NCBI GenBank assembly: GCA_937925605.1 | Contig: CALALV010000102.1 | Span: 1 to 42,264, forward strand | Source: an uncultured Woeseia sp. | Lineage (GTDB): Bacteria > Pseudomonadota > Gammaproteobacteria > Steroidobacterales > Woeseiaceae | Direction: 5' to 3' | Length of the DNA: 42,264 nucleotides | Shown: piece after piece, positions 1-7,991 of the stretch | How positions within the stretch are numbered: position 1 is the first letter of the stretch | Layout of the letters: every line of letters begins with the position of its first letter | Made by a program: the position numbers and the translations under genes | The notes under the pieces: model-generated | What the model was told of the DNA's origin: nothing | Seen by the model: the letters and a program-made list of their open reading frames with translations, nothing else | Databases searched by the model: none

Positions 1-89
1 CGGAGCGAGGACGAGTCGGACACCGAGCAGCGACGGGGCGATCGAACTGCCCGACCAACAACAATGTCCGCACGCTGCCGGGAGCCCCC

Positions 90-2174
90 ATGCGCCCAAA
101 ACGCCGAGCGCCTGGCGTCATCACGCTGCTGGCCTGCCTGCTGGGCACGGCCGCCTGCGGGCCGGCGCCCGACGTCGAACCGGCCGCGCCGCCGCCGCCG
201 CCGCGGTCCACCGCGGACCTCGGCGGCATCGTCGAGCGCGGCAGCCTGCGCGTGCTGGTCGAGCGCGAGCCGGAACTCTACCTGCCGCGCCACGGCGCCG
301 GGCTGTATGCCGAGCGGGAACTCGCCAGCCGTTTCGCGGCCCGCTACGGGATCGCCGCGGAGCTGGTCTTCGTCGAAAAATTCTCCGACCTGCTGCCGGC
401 CCTGCTGGCCGGCGAGGGCGATATCGTCGTGGCCAACCTGACCGTCACCGACGAACGCCGGCAGCAGGTCGCGTTCACCCGCGCGCTCGACTTCAGTCGC
501 GACCGGCTGGTCGTTGCCGCCGGCCGGCCGCTGCCGGCGCAGGACGCGCCGCTGGCCGGCACGATCGCGGCGCGCGAGGACACGACCTTGCTGGCAACCG
601 CCGTGCAGCTGGCGGCCGTACACGAAGGTCTCGTGCCGGTCGCGCTCGACAGCGCGGAGAAAAACGATGCGCTGCTGGACCGGCTGGCTGCGGGCGAGTT
701 CGATTTCGCGGTGCAGGACGGCAACGTGCTGGAGCTGATGCTCGAGTACCGCGACGACGTGGTTGCCGGCTGGCCGTTGACGGAACCGCGTGCGCTGGCC
801 TGGGCGGTGCGCCCGGACAACCCGGCGCTGTTGTCGGCGCTGAACGACTTCCTTGCGGAGTACCGCCTGCTCGGCGACGGAATGCGCCGCTACGTGGAAG
901 ACCTGCCGGGACTGACCGAGCGCCGGCGACTGCGCATGATCACGCGCAACAACGCGGCGACCTATTTTCTCTGGCGTGGCGAGTTGCTCGGCTTCGAGTA
1001 CGAACTCGGCAAACGCTTCGCCGACGCCGCGAACCTGCGCCTCGAGGTCGTCGTGGCGCCGAGCCACGACGACATGATCCCGATGCTGCTCGACGGCCGC
1101 GGCGATTTCATCGCCGCGTACCTCGTGCCCAACGAGGCGCGCCGCGCGCAGGGCGTTGCCTTCACGCGTCCGTATCACTACGCATCCGAGGTGCTCGTCG
1201 GCCGCGCCGGAGAACCGCCCGTGGCGCACGTCGGCGAACTCGCCGGCCGCCGGATCGCCGCGCGCCGTACGAGTTCGTACTGGGATCACCTCGAGGAGCT
1301 GAAGGCGCAGACCGGTGCGGCGTTCGAGCTGGAAGCGGCGCCGGCCGACATGGAGACGCAGGAAATCATCGACGCAGTCGCGAGCGGGCGTTTCGACCTG
1401 ACCGTGGCGGACTCGCACATCCTCGATATCGAACTGACCTGGCGCGATGACGTGGTCGCGCTGCTCAATCTCGGCGAGGACCGGCCGCACGCCTGGGCAG
1501 TGCATCCGCAGAACGTTGCGCTGAAGGCGGCGATGGACGAGTTCATCCGGCAGACCTACCGCGGCTTGTTCTACAACGTGAGCTACGCGAAATACTTCGA
1601 GAACCCGCGACACGTGCGCGACGAACCGGCGGCACTGATCGCACCGGGCCGGATCAGTCCATGGGACGATCTCGTGAAGAGCTATGCTGCACGTTTCAAC
1701 TTCGACTGGCGGCTGATCGTCGCGCAGATGCACCAGGAGAGCCGCTTCGATCCGGAGGCGAAATCCTGGATGGGGGCGCTGGGCCTGATGCAGGTGTTGC
1801 CGCGCACCGGGCGCGAGTTCGGCTTCGAGCGGCTCACCGACCCGGAGATCGGCATCCACGCGGGCGTGCGCTACCTCGACTGGGTCCGCGACCGTTTTCC
1901 CGCAACGCTCGAGCCCGGCCAGCGCACCTGGTTTGCGCTGGCGGCCTACAATGCGGGTCACGGCCACGTGCGCGATGCCCGCCGACTCGCGCGCGAACTG
2001 GGCCTGGATCCGGACCGCTGGTTCGGCAACGTGGAGCAGGCGATGCTCAGGCTGTCCGAGCCCGAGTTCGCGCGGCGCGCGCGGCACGGCTACGTGCGCG
2101 GCCACGAACCGGTCAAGTACGTGCGCGAGATTCGCCGCCGCTACCGCGCCTACACGCAGCTGCTGGCACGCTGA
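90..2174 (+). CDS. mltF: MltF-like membrane-bound lytic murein transglycosylase with two solute-binding domains
   Basis: Predicted lipoprotein that cleaves peptidoglycan glycan strands at the outer membrane/periplasm face. A hydrophobic leader ends in a lipobox-like TAAC, with Cys23 the likely lipidated residue. A Pro-rich linker follows, then two tandem family-3 solute-binding (SBP_bac_3-like) domains at about residues 45-265 and 280-500. Both contain the recurring features of that fold, for example GRGDFIAAYLVPNEARR near residue 340. The C-terminal SLT domain (about 525-690) has the catalytic glutamate in QMHQESRF (Glu550), then GALGLMQVLP and AAYNAG. E. coli MltF has one regulatory solute-binding domain and is about 520 residues, so this 694-residue protein carries a duplicated sensor module. 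Family assignment is firm; the ligand of the extra domain is unknown. Confidence 0.88.
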   Translation: MRPKRRAPGVITLLACLLGTAACGPAPDVEPAAPPPPPRSTADLGGIVERGSLRVLVEREPELYLPRHGAGLYAERELASRFAARYGIAAELVFVEKFSDLLPALLAGEGDIVVANLTVTDERRQQVAFTRALDFSRDRLVVAAGRPLPAQDAPLAGTIAAREDTTLLATAVQLAAVHEGLVPVALDSAEKNDALLDRLAAGEFDFAVQDGNVLELMLEYRDDVVAGWPLTEPRALAWAVRPDNPALLSALNDFLAEYRLLGDGMRRYVEDLPGLTERRRLRMITRNNAATYFLWRGELLGFEYELGKRFADAANLRLEVVVAPSHDDMIPMLLDGRGDFIAAYLVPNEARRAQGVAFTRPYHYASEVLVGRAGEPPVAHVGELAGRRIAARRTSSYWDHLEELKAQTGAAFELEAAPADMETQEIIDAVASGRFDLTVADSHILDIELTWRDDVVALLNLGEDRPHAWAVHPQNVALKAAMDEFIRQTYRGLFYNVSYAKYFENPRHVRDEPAALIAPGRISPWDDLVKSYAARFNFDWRLIVAQMHQESRFDPEAKSWMGALGLMQVLPRTGREFGFERLTDPEIGIHAGVRYLDWVRDRFPATLEPGQRTWFALAAYNAGHGHVRDARRLARELGLDPDRWFGNVEQAMLRLSEPEFARRARHGYVRGHEPVKYVREIRRRYRAYTQLLAR

Positions 2175-2199
2175 CAGGCCGGCGCGCGTGCGCGACAAT
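2171..2199 (+). promoter_or_regulatory. Candidate sigma70 promoter ahead of the small-protein/kinase pair
   Basis: CTGACA (2171-2176) resembles the -35 consensus at five of six positions. A 17-base spacer separates it from GACAAT (2194-2199), four of six for -10. It overlaps the stop codon of the mltF-like gene and lies about 30 bases before the ATG at 2231. Its position suits independent expression of the coiled-coil protein and hybrid kinase. Sequence match only. Confidence 0.4.
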
Positions 2200-2230
2200 G
2201 GCCACTCGACCGGCACGTCGGTACGGGAGC

Positions 2231-2431
2231 ATGTACGTCGAGAGCGACACACTGAACGGACTGCGCGCCGCGCGCGACGCGCTGGTCGCGGAGATCGAGC
2301 AGCTCGCCGCGCGGGCGGGGACCGCGAGCGCGGAACGGCTGGACGACGCTCGTCGCCGCCTCGCGGCAGTCCAGGCGGAGCTGGACCGACTCGAACTCGC
2401 CGAGGAGCTCGGGCGCCAGCGCGATGCGTAA
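2231..2431 (+). CDS. Small coiled-coil protein, function unknown
   Basis: A 66-residue charged protein starting MYVESDTLNGLR. It is almost entirely Ala/Glu/Arg/Leu with heptad-like spacing (ALVAEIEQLAA, DDARRRLAAVQAELDRLE), so one long helix or a coiled coil is likely. It has no signal peptide, membrane segment or Cys. A Shine-Dalgarno-like GGGAG lies just before the ATG. Its stop overlaps the start of the histidine kinase by 8 bases, which suggests translational coupling. A helper or partner of the kinase is possible, but that rests only on the overlap. I do not recognise a family. Confidence 0.6.
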   Translation: MYVESDTLNGLRAARDALVAEIEQLAARAGTASAERLDDARRRLAAVQAELDRLELAEELGRQRDA

Positions 2432-4712
2432 TGCCGGTCCGGCAGGCGTAGCCGCCGCGGCGGAACCGGGCGCGCGCCTCCGCGTTAGCCAGCGGCGCAC
2501 CTTCGCGCTGACCGGCGCGATGTTCCTCGGCGTGCTCGTCGTCATCGTCGCGCTGGCGATCGGTGCGCTGACGCTGACGAACCTGATCCGCGCCTACTCG
2601 ACCGGCGAAGGCCTGTACGCCAAGGGGCAGAAACAGGCGCTGTACGCGCTGGAGCGCTACGCGGATACCGGCGATCCGGCCTACTACGACGTCTTCCTGC
2701 AGAGAATGCGCATCCCGCTCGGCGACCGCCGCGCGCGGATCGCGATGGAAAGCGAGCCACCCGACCGCGAGGCCGCGCGCGAGGGCCTCCTCGCCGGCCG
2801 CAACGATCCGGCCGACGTGCCCGGCATGATCACTGTCTTCCTGCTCGCGCACGATACCCCGCTGTTCCGCGAGCCGGTCGCGCTGTGGCGCGAGGCGGAC
2901 TCGTTATTGCTCGCCATGCTCCGGCATGCCGAGTCGCTGCGGGCCGCGTTGCAGTCCACCGACGTCGACCGCGAGCGCGTCAGCGTGGTTCTCGAGGACA
3001 TCTACGCGCTCGACCAGCAGATCACCCGGCTGCAGGACGAATTTTCCCGGCTGCTCGGCGACATCGCCCGCCAGATCGACGTCGCGGCCGCCGTGTTGCT
3101 GGTGCTGGCCGCGTTGCTGCTGTCCCTCGGCACGATCGCGTTCGGGGCGCGGCTGCAGCGCCGCAGCCTGGCCGCGGAGGCGGCGCTCGCGCAGCGCGAG
3201 TACCGCTTGCGCGCGCTGATGAACAGCACCGCGGACGGGCTGCTCAGCGTCCTGCCCGGTGGCCGTATCGAGGCGGCGAACGAGGCTGCCGCGCAGATCC
3301 TGCGCTGCCGTCCGCGAGACCTGGCCGGCCGCGCGGTCGGCGAGTTCGTTGCCGAAGAAAACCGCGCGGAGTTCGCTGCCGCGATGGAGCGCGCGTTCGC
3401 CGGCGAGCCGCAGGGAATAGCGGGGCGCGAACTCGTCTTTGACGGCTGCCGGCAGGATGGCTGCGGGTTCCCGATGGAGGTCGCGTTCACGATTCCGCAG
3501 GGGCTGGACGAACGGCTGCTGATCGTCACGCTGCGCGACATCACCGAGCGGCTGGCCACCGAGGCGCGACTGTTCCAGGCGCAGAAGATGGAGGCGGTCG
3601 GCCAGCTGACCGGCGGCGTCGCGCACGACATCAACAACCTGCTGACCGTCATTACCGGCAATCTCGAACTGCTGCGCGACGAGCTCGGCAAGCCGGGCGC
3701 CGGCGATGCGAAGGCCTGCATCGACGCGGCATTGAGCGCGGCCGATCGCGGCGCGCGCGTGACCTCGTACATGCTGGCGTTTTCGCGGCGCCAGCCGCTG
3801 GCGCCGTCGCCGGTCGATATCGACGCGCTGGTCGCGGGCATGCGCGGACTGCTCGCGCAAACGGTCTCGGGTGCGATCGACATCGACTACCGGCTGGACG
3901 CGCGCGGCTGGCGGGCGATGGTCGACCCTACGCAGCTCGAGGCGGCACTGCTGAACCTCGTGCTGAATGCGCGGCACGCGACCGGGGACGGCGGCCGCAT
4001 CGTGATCGCGTCGAGTCCGCGCAGCGTCGACGAGGCCGAAGCCGGGCAACTCGAGCTCGAGGCAGGCGACTACCTGCGACTCGCCGTCAGCGACAACGGC
4101 GTCGACATTCCGGCGGAGCACCTCGACAAGGTGTTCGAGCCGTTCTTCACGACCCGCGAGGTCGGCAGCGGCAGCGGCCTCGGACTGTCGATGGTGCAGG
4201 GATTCGTCACGCAGTCGGGCGGCCAGGTGCGGCTCGACAGCGCGCCGGGCCGGGGGACGACCGTGGAGCTCTACCTGCCGCGCGCGGCCGGCGCGACCGT
4301 CGCTGCCGACGACCAGGCCGGGCCCGCCGGGGCGGCCGGCCGGGCGCGCATCCTGCTGGTCGAGGACGACCCGTCGCTGCGCGACGTAGCCCGGCGCATG
4401 CTGCGCCTGTCCGGTTACGAGGTCGACGCGGTCGGCGACGCGCCGACGGCGCTTGCGCGCCTCGCCGCCGGTGCGACGCCCGACCTGCTGGTTTCCGACG
4501 TGGTCCTGCCGGCCGGCATGGACGGTTTCGCCCTCGCGCGCAAGGCGCGGGAGTACCGCCCGGCCCTCGCCGTACTGATGGTCTCGGGCTTCCCGCGCGA
4601 GAGCCTGGACGATCCGGACGCGCAGCGCTACCGGCTGCTGGCCAAGCCGTTTACGCTGGACCAGCTGACGGAGGCGGTCGCCGACGCGCTGGCAGAAGCC
4701 AGCGACGCGTAA
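2424..4712 (+). CDS. Hybrid sensor histidine kinase (PAS, HisKA, HATPase, receiver)
   Basis: Membrane-bound two-component sensor of 762 residues. A first membrane segment (about 28-55) is followed by a helical periplasmic region (about 56-215) and a second membrane segment (about 219-242). A PAS domain follows at about 258-375. The HisKA domain has the phospho-acceptor motif VGQLTGGVAHDINNLL with His401. The ATPase domain spans about 500-635, with N box NLVLNARHA, F box EPFFTT and G2 box SGLGLSM. A C-terminal receiver (about 648-760) has VEDD, the phospho-acceptor Asp692 in SDVVLP and the conserved Lys in AKPF. The G1 box reads DNGVDIP, with Asp561 where Gly is usual. No cognate DNA-binding regulator is adjacent, so output probably passes to a separate regulator or phosphotransfer protein. 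Confidence 0.88.
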   Translation: MRNAGPAGVAAAAEPGARLRVSQRRTFALTGAMFLGVLVVIVALAIGALTLTNLIRAYSTGEGLYAKGQKQALYALERYADTGDPAYYDVFLQRMRIPLGDRRARIAMESEPPDREAAREGLLAGRNDPADVPGMITVFLLAHDTPLFREPVALWREADSLLLAMLRHAESLRAALQSTDVDRERVSVVLEDIYALDQQITRLQDEFSRLLGDIARQIDVAAAVLLVLAALLLSLGTIAFGARLQRRSLAAEAALAQREYRLRALMNSTADGLLSVLPGGRIEAANEAAAQILRCRPRDLAGRAVGEFVAEENRAEFAAAMERAFAGEPQGIAGRELVFDGCRQDGCGFPMEVAFTIPQGLDERLLIVTLRDITERLATEARLFQAQKMEAVGQLTGGVAHDINNLLTVITGNLELLRDELGKPGAGDAKACIDAALSAADRGARVTSYMLAFSRRQPLAPSPVDIDALVAGMRGLLAQTVSGAIDIDYRLDARGWRAMVDPTQLEAALLNLVLNARHATGDGGRIVIASSPRSVDEAEAGQLELEAGDYLRLAVSDNGVDIPAEHLDKVFEPFFTTREVGSGSGLGLSMVQGFVTQSGGQVRLDSAPGRGTTVELYLPRAAGATVAADDQAGPAGAAGRARILLVEDDPSLRDVARRMLRLSGYEVDAVGDAPTALARLAAGATPDLLVSDVVLPAGMDGFALARKAREYRPALAVLMVSGFPRESLDDPDAQRYRLLAKPFTLDQLTEAVADALAEASDA

Positions 4713-5141
4713 TCAGACGATCTCGACCAGCTCGATGTCGAAGTTCAGGTTCTTGCCGGCGAGCGGGTGATTGCCGTCGACGGTGATCGCATCATCGGCG
4801 ACCGCGGTGACCACGAGCTGCATGACCTGGCCGTCCGGCGTCTGGCTCTGCAGCTGCATGCCGACCGCCGGCTCGATCTCGTCAGGCAGCGCGCTTTTCG
4901 GTACGTCCTGCACGAGCTGCTCGTGTCGCTCCCCGTAAGCGTCCTCCGGCGGAATCGTCACCGACTTCGAGTCGCCGACCTCCATTCCGTCCACGGCTTT
5001 CTCGAAGCCGGGGATGATGGCGCCGTCGCCGAGCTGGAATTCGAGCGGCTCCCGGCCGCGCGAGCTGTCGAACTGCGTGCCGTCGTCGAGCTTGCCGGTG
5101 TAGTGAATGCGAACCTTGTCGCCGGTTTTTGCCTGGCTCAT
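4713..5141 (-). CDS. SlyD-type FKBP peptidyl-prolyl cis-trans isomerase
   Basis: A 142-residue cytoplasmic prolyl isomerase and folding helper. The N-terminal FKBP half has GDKVRIHYTGKLDDGTQFDSS, EFQLGDGAIIPGFEKAV and MEVGDSKSVTIPPEDAYG. The segment at about 70-125 (ERHEQLVQDVPKS to VTAVADDAI) corresponds to the inserted chaperone (IF) domain of SlyD proteins. The chain then returns to the FKBP core with DGNHPLAGKNLNFDIEL. The His/Cys-rich metal-binding tail of E. coli SlyD is absent; the protein ends EIV. The ATG at 5141 is chosen because GAAGGA lies just upstream and the isomerase homology begins right after it. The frame is open further upstream, but that part is low-complexity Arg-rich and antisense to nothing meaningful. 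Confidence 0.9.
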   Translation of the reverse strand: MSQAKTGDKVRIHYTGKLDDGTQFDSSRGREPLEFQLGDGAIIPGFEKAVDGMEVGDSKSVTIPPEDAYGERHEQLVQDVPKSALPDEIEPAVGMQLQSQTPDGQVMQLVVTAVADDAITVDGNHPLAGKNLNFDIELVEIV

Positions 5142-5293
5142 GGACTTGTCCTTCAGGGGTAAATGGCTGCAGGCGGCCGCGCAAAGGCGCCGGTGCGCGG
5201 CGCGGCATGGCCTTGAGAGTCGAAGAGAAGCCCGGAACCCTAGCAGATCGGGCGCGCGAATTCTAAGCCGGGCCCCGCCCGCCAGCGGGGCAG

Positions 5294-6160
5294 TCAGGCG
5301 CCTGCCTTGCGCAGCGCCACGGTCAGCATCGCCGCGGACAGCAGCACGAAGAGGATCGCAATGCCGCGCTGCATCGCGCGCTGCGAGACGCGGCCGGCGA
5401 TGCGCGGGCCGATCTGCCCGCCGATCAGCACGCCCGGCACGTCCCAGGCGAGCAGCTCCCAGGGGATCGCGGTCCAGCCGCCCTCGCGCACGAGCTGCAC
5501 GGCGAGCGTCGTGGATGCGACCAGCACCGTGACGATGACGACCAGCACCGAGGTCGCGGCCGCGACGGCGATCGGCACGTGCCGGCGGGTCAGCTGCGCG
5601 ATCGTCACCTCGCCGATGCCGACCGAGACCAGGCCGGTCAGGAAGGCGCCGAGCCCGGTCAGCGCGTAGTTGCCGCCCGTCAGCTGCGGGTGCGCGTAGC
5701 GCCATTCGCGGCCGGCGGCGTCGACGACCGTGCGCAGCGCGCCCTCGTCGACGATGCGCCGGAACTCGTAGCTCCTGTGCCGCCACAGCGCTGCCGCGAG
5801 CGCGAGGACTAGCAGGCCGTAGGCCGCGATCAGCAGGTAGTCCGCGACGAGGCTGGCGACGATCGCGCCAAGCGCGGCGACCGGCACGGCCACGCGCAGC
5901 AGCCGGAACGCGGTCTCGAAATCGATCAGCCGCCGCCGGTAGTAACCGACGAAGCCGGACAGGAAGCCGAAGGTCTGGGTGATCAGCGCCGTGCCGATGG
6001 CGGCCAGCGTCGAGTCGAGCACGTACTCGGTGCCGAGCAGCGGGAACACGAGCACGAATATCGGCGTGAACAGCGCTGCGCCGCCGATGCCGCTCAGCAT
6101 TGCGCAGGTTGCGACGCAGATCGCGACCGGGAACATGAACCAGTACAGCGTGAAATCCAT
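5294..6160 (-). CDS. TauE/SafE-family membrane exporter
   Basis: A 288-residue polytopic inner-membrane protein of the TauE/SafE (formerly DUF81) family, whose members move sulfite, sulfoacetate or other organic anions. The N-terminal motif LSGIGGAALFTPIFVLVFPLLG and the second half repeat LTGLVSVGIGEVTIAQLTRR are typical of the two pseudo-symmetric halves. Roughly eight hydrophobic segments are visible, with a polar cytoplasmic loop at about 130-160. No sulfur-metabolism gene is adjacent, so the substrate cannot be inferred. A short GC hairpin (5272-5291) lies just past the stop, but it has no T-run. Confidence 0.85.
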   Translation of the reverse strand: MDFTLYWFMFPVAICVATCAMLSGIGGAALFTPIFVLVFPLLGTEYVLDSTLAAIGTALITQTFGFLSGFVGYYRRRLIDFETAFRLLRVAVPVAALGAIVASLVADYLLIAAYGLLVLALAAALWRHRSYEFRRIVDEGALRTVVDAAGREWRYAHPQLTGGNYALTGLGAFLTGLVSVGIGEVTIAQLTRRHVPIAVAAATSVLVVIVTVLVASTTLAVQLVREGGWTAIPWELLAWDVPGVLIGGQIGPRIAGRVSQRAMQRGIAILFVLLSAAMLTVALRKAGA

Positions 6161-6220
6161 TCAGGCGGTCCGCATCGTCCCGGTACCGCGGCACTGGACC
6201 GGGGGAGCCGGCGCGGTCAC

Positions 6221-6226
6221 TATAAT
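6221..6226 (+). promoter_or_regulatory. Consensus -10 box (TATAAT) ahead of the DUF4404-type gene
   Basis: A perfect TATAAT sits 67 bases before the ATG at 6293, in the gap between divergent genes. Such a match is uncommon in DNA this GC-rich. No good -35 at 16-18 bases is visible; CTGGAC is 20 or more bases away. The start site is therefore tentative. Confidence 0.45.
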
Positions 6227-6292
6227 GAAAGCCACGATGCGGCGGCGCGCGTTGCAGGCTGCCGGCGCCGAACCACGGAGACCCGCACAGTC

Positions 6293-6553
6293 ATGAAGCC
6301 CAGCGATATCCGCGAACTGCTCGCGCGGCTCGGCCGCGAACTGCACCGCGCTGACCATGCCGACATCGATGCCAGGGCGGAGATGCGCGAGCTGCACCGC
6401 GAGGTCGAGCGCATCGAGAGCGACGGCGGCAACGAGGTGGAGTTCCTGCTCGACCGGATCAAGAGCATCGAGAGCCGGTTCGCCGCCGAGCACCCGACGA
6501 TCGCGCGGGTTGCGCGCGACCTCGCGGACGCACTGGCCAAGATGGGCATCTGA
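6293..6553 (+). CDS. DUF4404-type small protein
   Basis: An 86-residue acidic/basic helical protein, beginning MKPSDIRELLARLGRELH and ending DLADALAKMGI. Length, helical character and the terminal pattern (helix, short acidic turn, then LLDRIKSIESRFAAEHPTIARVARDLADAL) resemble the DUF4404 family, which has no assigned function. It has no signal peptide or membrane segment and is probably cytosolic. It ends one base before the stop of the convergent gene. Family call is by resemblance. Confidence 0.65.
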   Translation: MKPSDIRELLARLGRELHRADHADIDARAEMRELHREVERIESDGGNEVEFLLDRIKSIESRFAAEHPTIARVARDLADALAKMGI

Positions 6554-6554
6554 C

Positions 6555-7064
6555 TCAGGCCTGGGCGTTACGCAACAGGAGCAGGATGCGTTTGCGCAGG
6601 TTGATGACCCGCACGCGCCAGCGGCGCTTCTGACTGTCGTTCTGCCGCGGGTACATCGTCCGCAGGTCCTTGATCTTGTCGTAGACGCTGTTGACGAGAT
6701 CGGCGGTCGGGCGCCCGCGCCAGGCGGCGAGATCGGTGTTCGCGAGCGACCTGAAGTCGCGAATACGGCGCGGTTTGAGCGCGCGGAACTGCGGATCCTC
6801 GCCGAGCAGCCGGTCATAGTGGGCGGTCGACAGGACGTCGAGCGTCGCGCCGATGTCGGCGCCGTCCTCGAGCACCAGCTTGCAGAAGCGCAGGTTGTTC
6901 TTCAGCTCGTCGACGAGCAGCGCCGCGTTGCCGCTGCTGCGGCGGCGCCATTCCGACCAGTAGCGGGCGAGCGAATTCGCCTTCAGGAGCGATTCGAGAA
7001 TGTTCGGTACCGACTCGATCAAGCGCGGGGCCCCCGGCGACAGGCTGTGGCGACGGGCTCGCAT
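6555..7064 (-). CDS. Hypothetical protein, unrecognised
   Basis: A 169-residue basic protein starting MRARRHSLSPGAPR at the ATG on 7064. It looks all-helical with many Arg/Leu. Notable segments are VPNILESLLKANSLARYWSEW, DELKNNLRFCKLVLEDG, DFRSLANTDLAAWRGRPTADLVN and the very basic C-terminus RRWRVRVINLRKRILLLLRN. There is no signal peptide, no membrane helix and no recognisable catalytic motif. The basic tail could bind nucleic acid or membrane; that is a guess. The frame is open further upstream, but that part looks like antisense low-complexity sequence, which is why the start at 7064 was preferred. Confidence 0.65.
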   Translation of the reverse strand: MRARRHSLSPGAPRLIESVPNILESLLKANSLARYWSEWRRRSSGNAALLVDELKNNLRFCKLVLEDGADIGATLDVLSTAHYDRLLGEDPQFRALKPRRIRDFRSLANTDLAAWRGRPTADLVNSVYDKIKDLRTMYPRQNDSQKRRWRVRVINLRKRILLLLRNAQA

Positions 7065-7115
7065 GTTCCCGCCGGCACGGCGGCAATGCAAGCCGGGACC
7101 GGCCGGGGACCGGCG

Positions 7116-7946
7116 ATGACCACGCCCTGGCTGTACCGCATCACGGCGATCGGGCGCCCGCTCGATCCCCGCTACCGCAGCAACCTGCTGCTGCTCCTGT
7201 TGCTGCCGGGCGCCGCGCTGGCCGCCGGCCTGCTCGGGGCCGGCGCGCTCGCGGGCGCGCTCGCGGCGTTCGGTGCCTGGGCGCTGACCCGCGAACTGGC
7301 CCCGGACGACGACCCGGCCGCGTTCGTCAGCGTGGCGCTGGGTTTCGCTGCGCTGCTCGCGTTCGGCGTCGACTCGCTGTTGCCGGTGTTCGTCGCGCTG
7401 CTCCTGTGCCGGGTCGTGAATCGCTCGACCGGGCTGCCGGCGACGCCGCTCGACAGCCTGCTCGTCGGCGCCTTCGTCACCTGGGCCGCGCTGCGGCTGG
7501 GGCAGCCCCTGCTGCTCCTGTCGGCCGCCGCCGCGTTCGCGCTGGAAGCGACGCTGCACAACGGCCGTCCCTGGCAACTCGTGACGGCGTCTACTTGCCT
7601 GTTCGCCGGCATCGGCCTCGTGCTGGCCCGGGGGCTCGAGGCCGCATCGCCGCTGGCCCTCGATGCCGGGCCGACGGCCGTGCTCGGCGCGATCCTGCTG
7701 CTGTTCGGCTGGCGGGTCCGCGCGACCCGTGCCGTCCTCGCTCCGGGCGACGTCGGCGGCCTGCCGCTGGACCCGCGGCGGGTGCGCAGCGGGATGCTGG
7801 TCGGCGCCTCGGTGCCGCTGCAGGCCCTCGTCACCGGCGCCGACGGGCCAACGGTCGAGGTGCTGACCTGGGCCTGCCTCGCCGGCACCGGGCTCGGCGG
7901 GCTGCTACCGCGCGGGCGGGCAGGTCGCAGCACGAGCGGTACGTAG
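7116..7946 (+). CDS. Polytopic inner-membrane protein, function unknown
   Basis: A 276-residue protein beginning MTTPWLYRITAIGRPLDPRY, followed by about seven or eight hydrophobic segments (LLLLLLLPGAALAAGLLGAG, LPVFVALLLCRVVN, PTAVLGAILLLFGWRV and others). It is Ala/Leu/Gly rich with few charges apart from a short DDDP loop. I recognise no transport or enzyme motif. The ATG at 7116 follows a GGGGA. It ends 45 bases before the LolA-fold gene on the same strand, so it may be co-transcribed with the ABC operon, though it is not obviously part of it. Confidence 0.65.
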   Translation: MTTPWLYRITAIGRPLDPRYRSNLLLLLLLPGAALAAGLLGAGALAGALAAFGAWALTRELAPDDDPAAFVSVALGFAALLAFGVDSLLPVFVALLLCRVVNRSTGLPATPLDSLLVGAFVTWAALRLGQPLLLLSAAAAFALEATLHNGRPWQLVTASTCLFAGIGLVLARGLEAASPLALDAGPTAVLGAILLLFGWRVRATRAVLAPGDVGGLPLDPRRVRSGMLVGASVPLQALVTGADGPTVEVLTWACLAGTGLGGLLPRGRAGRSTSGT

Positions 7947-7991
7947 AATTCCGCAGGGCCCGCCGCGGCCCGCCGTGCGATAGTTGCCGGC

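Noticed and set aside
1..91. Minus-strand frame opening at 91 and running off the window edge, possibly a purL-like neighbour of mltF
   Set aside because: purL is the usual divergent neighbour of mltF in enterobacteria, but the 30 visible residues (MGAPGSVRTLLLVGQFDRP...) do not match PurL and show no gene-like signals, so no gene is called.
2904..4121. 405-codon antisense frame opposite the PAS hybrid kinase
   Set aside because: Low-complexity Arg/Ala/Gln-rich translation typical of the reverse strand of GC-rich genes; the sense frame has complete kinase motifs.
5272..5291. Seven-base-pair GC hairpin (GCCCCGC/GCGGGGC) just past the TauE/SafE stop
   Set aside because: No T-run on either side. 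It could aid termination, but it is not distinct enough from the GC-rich background.
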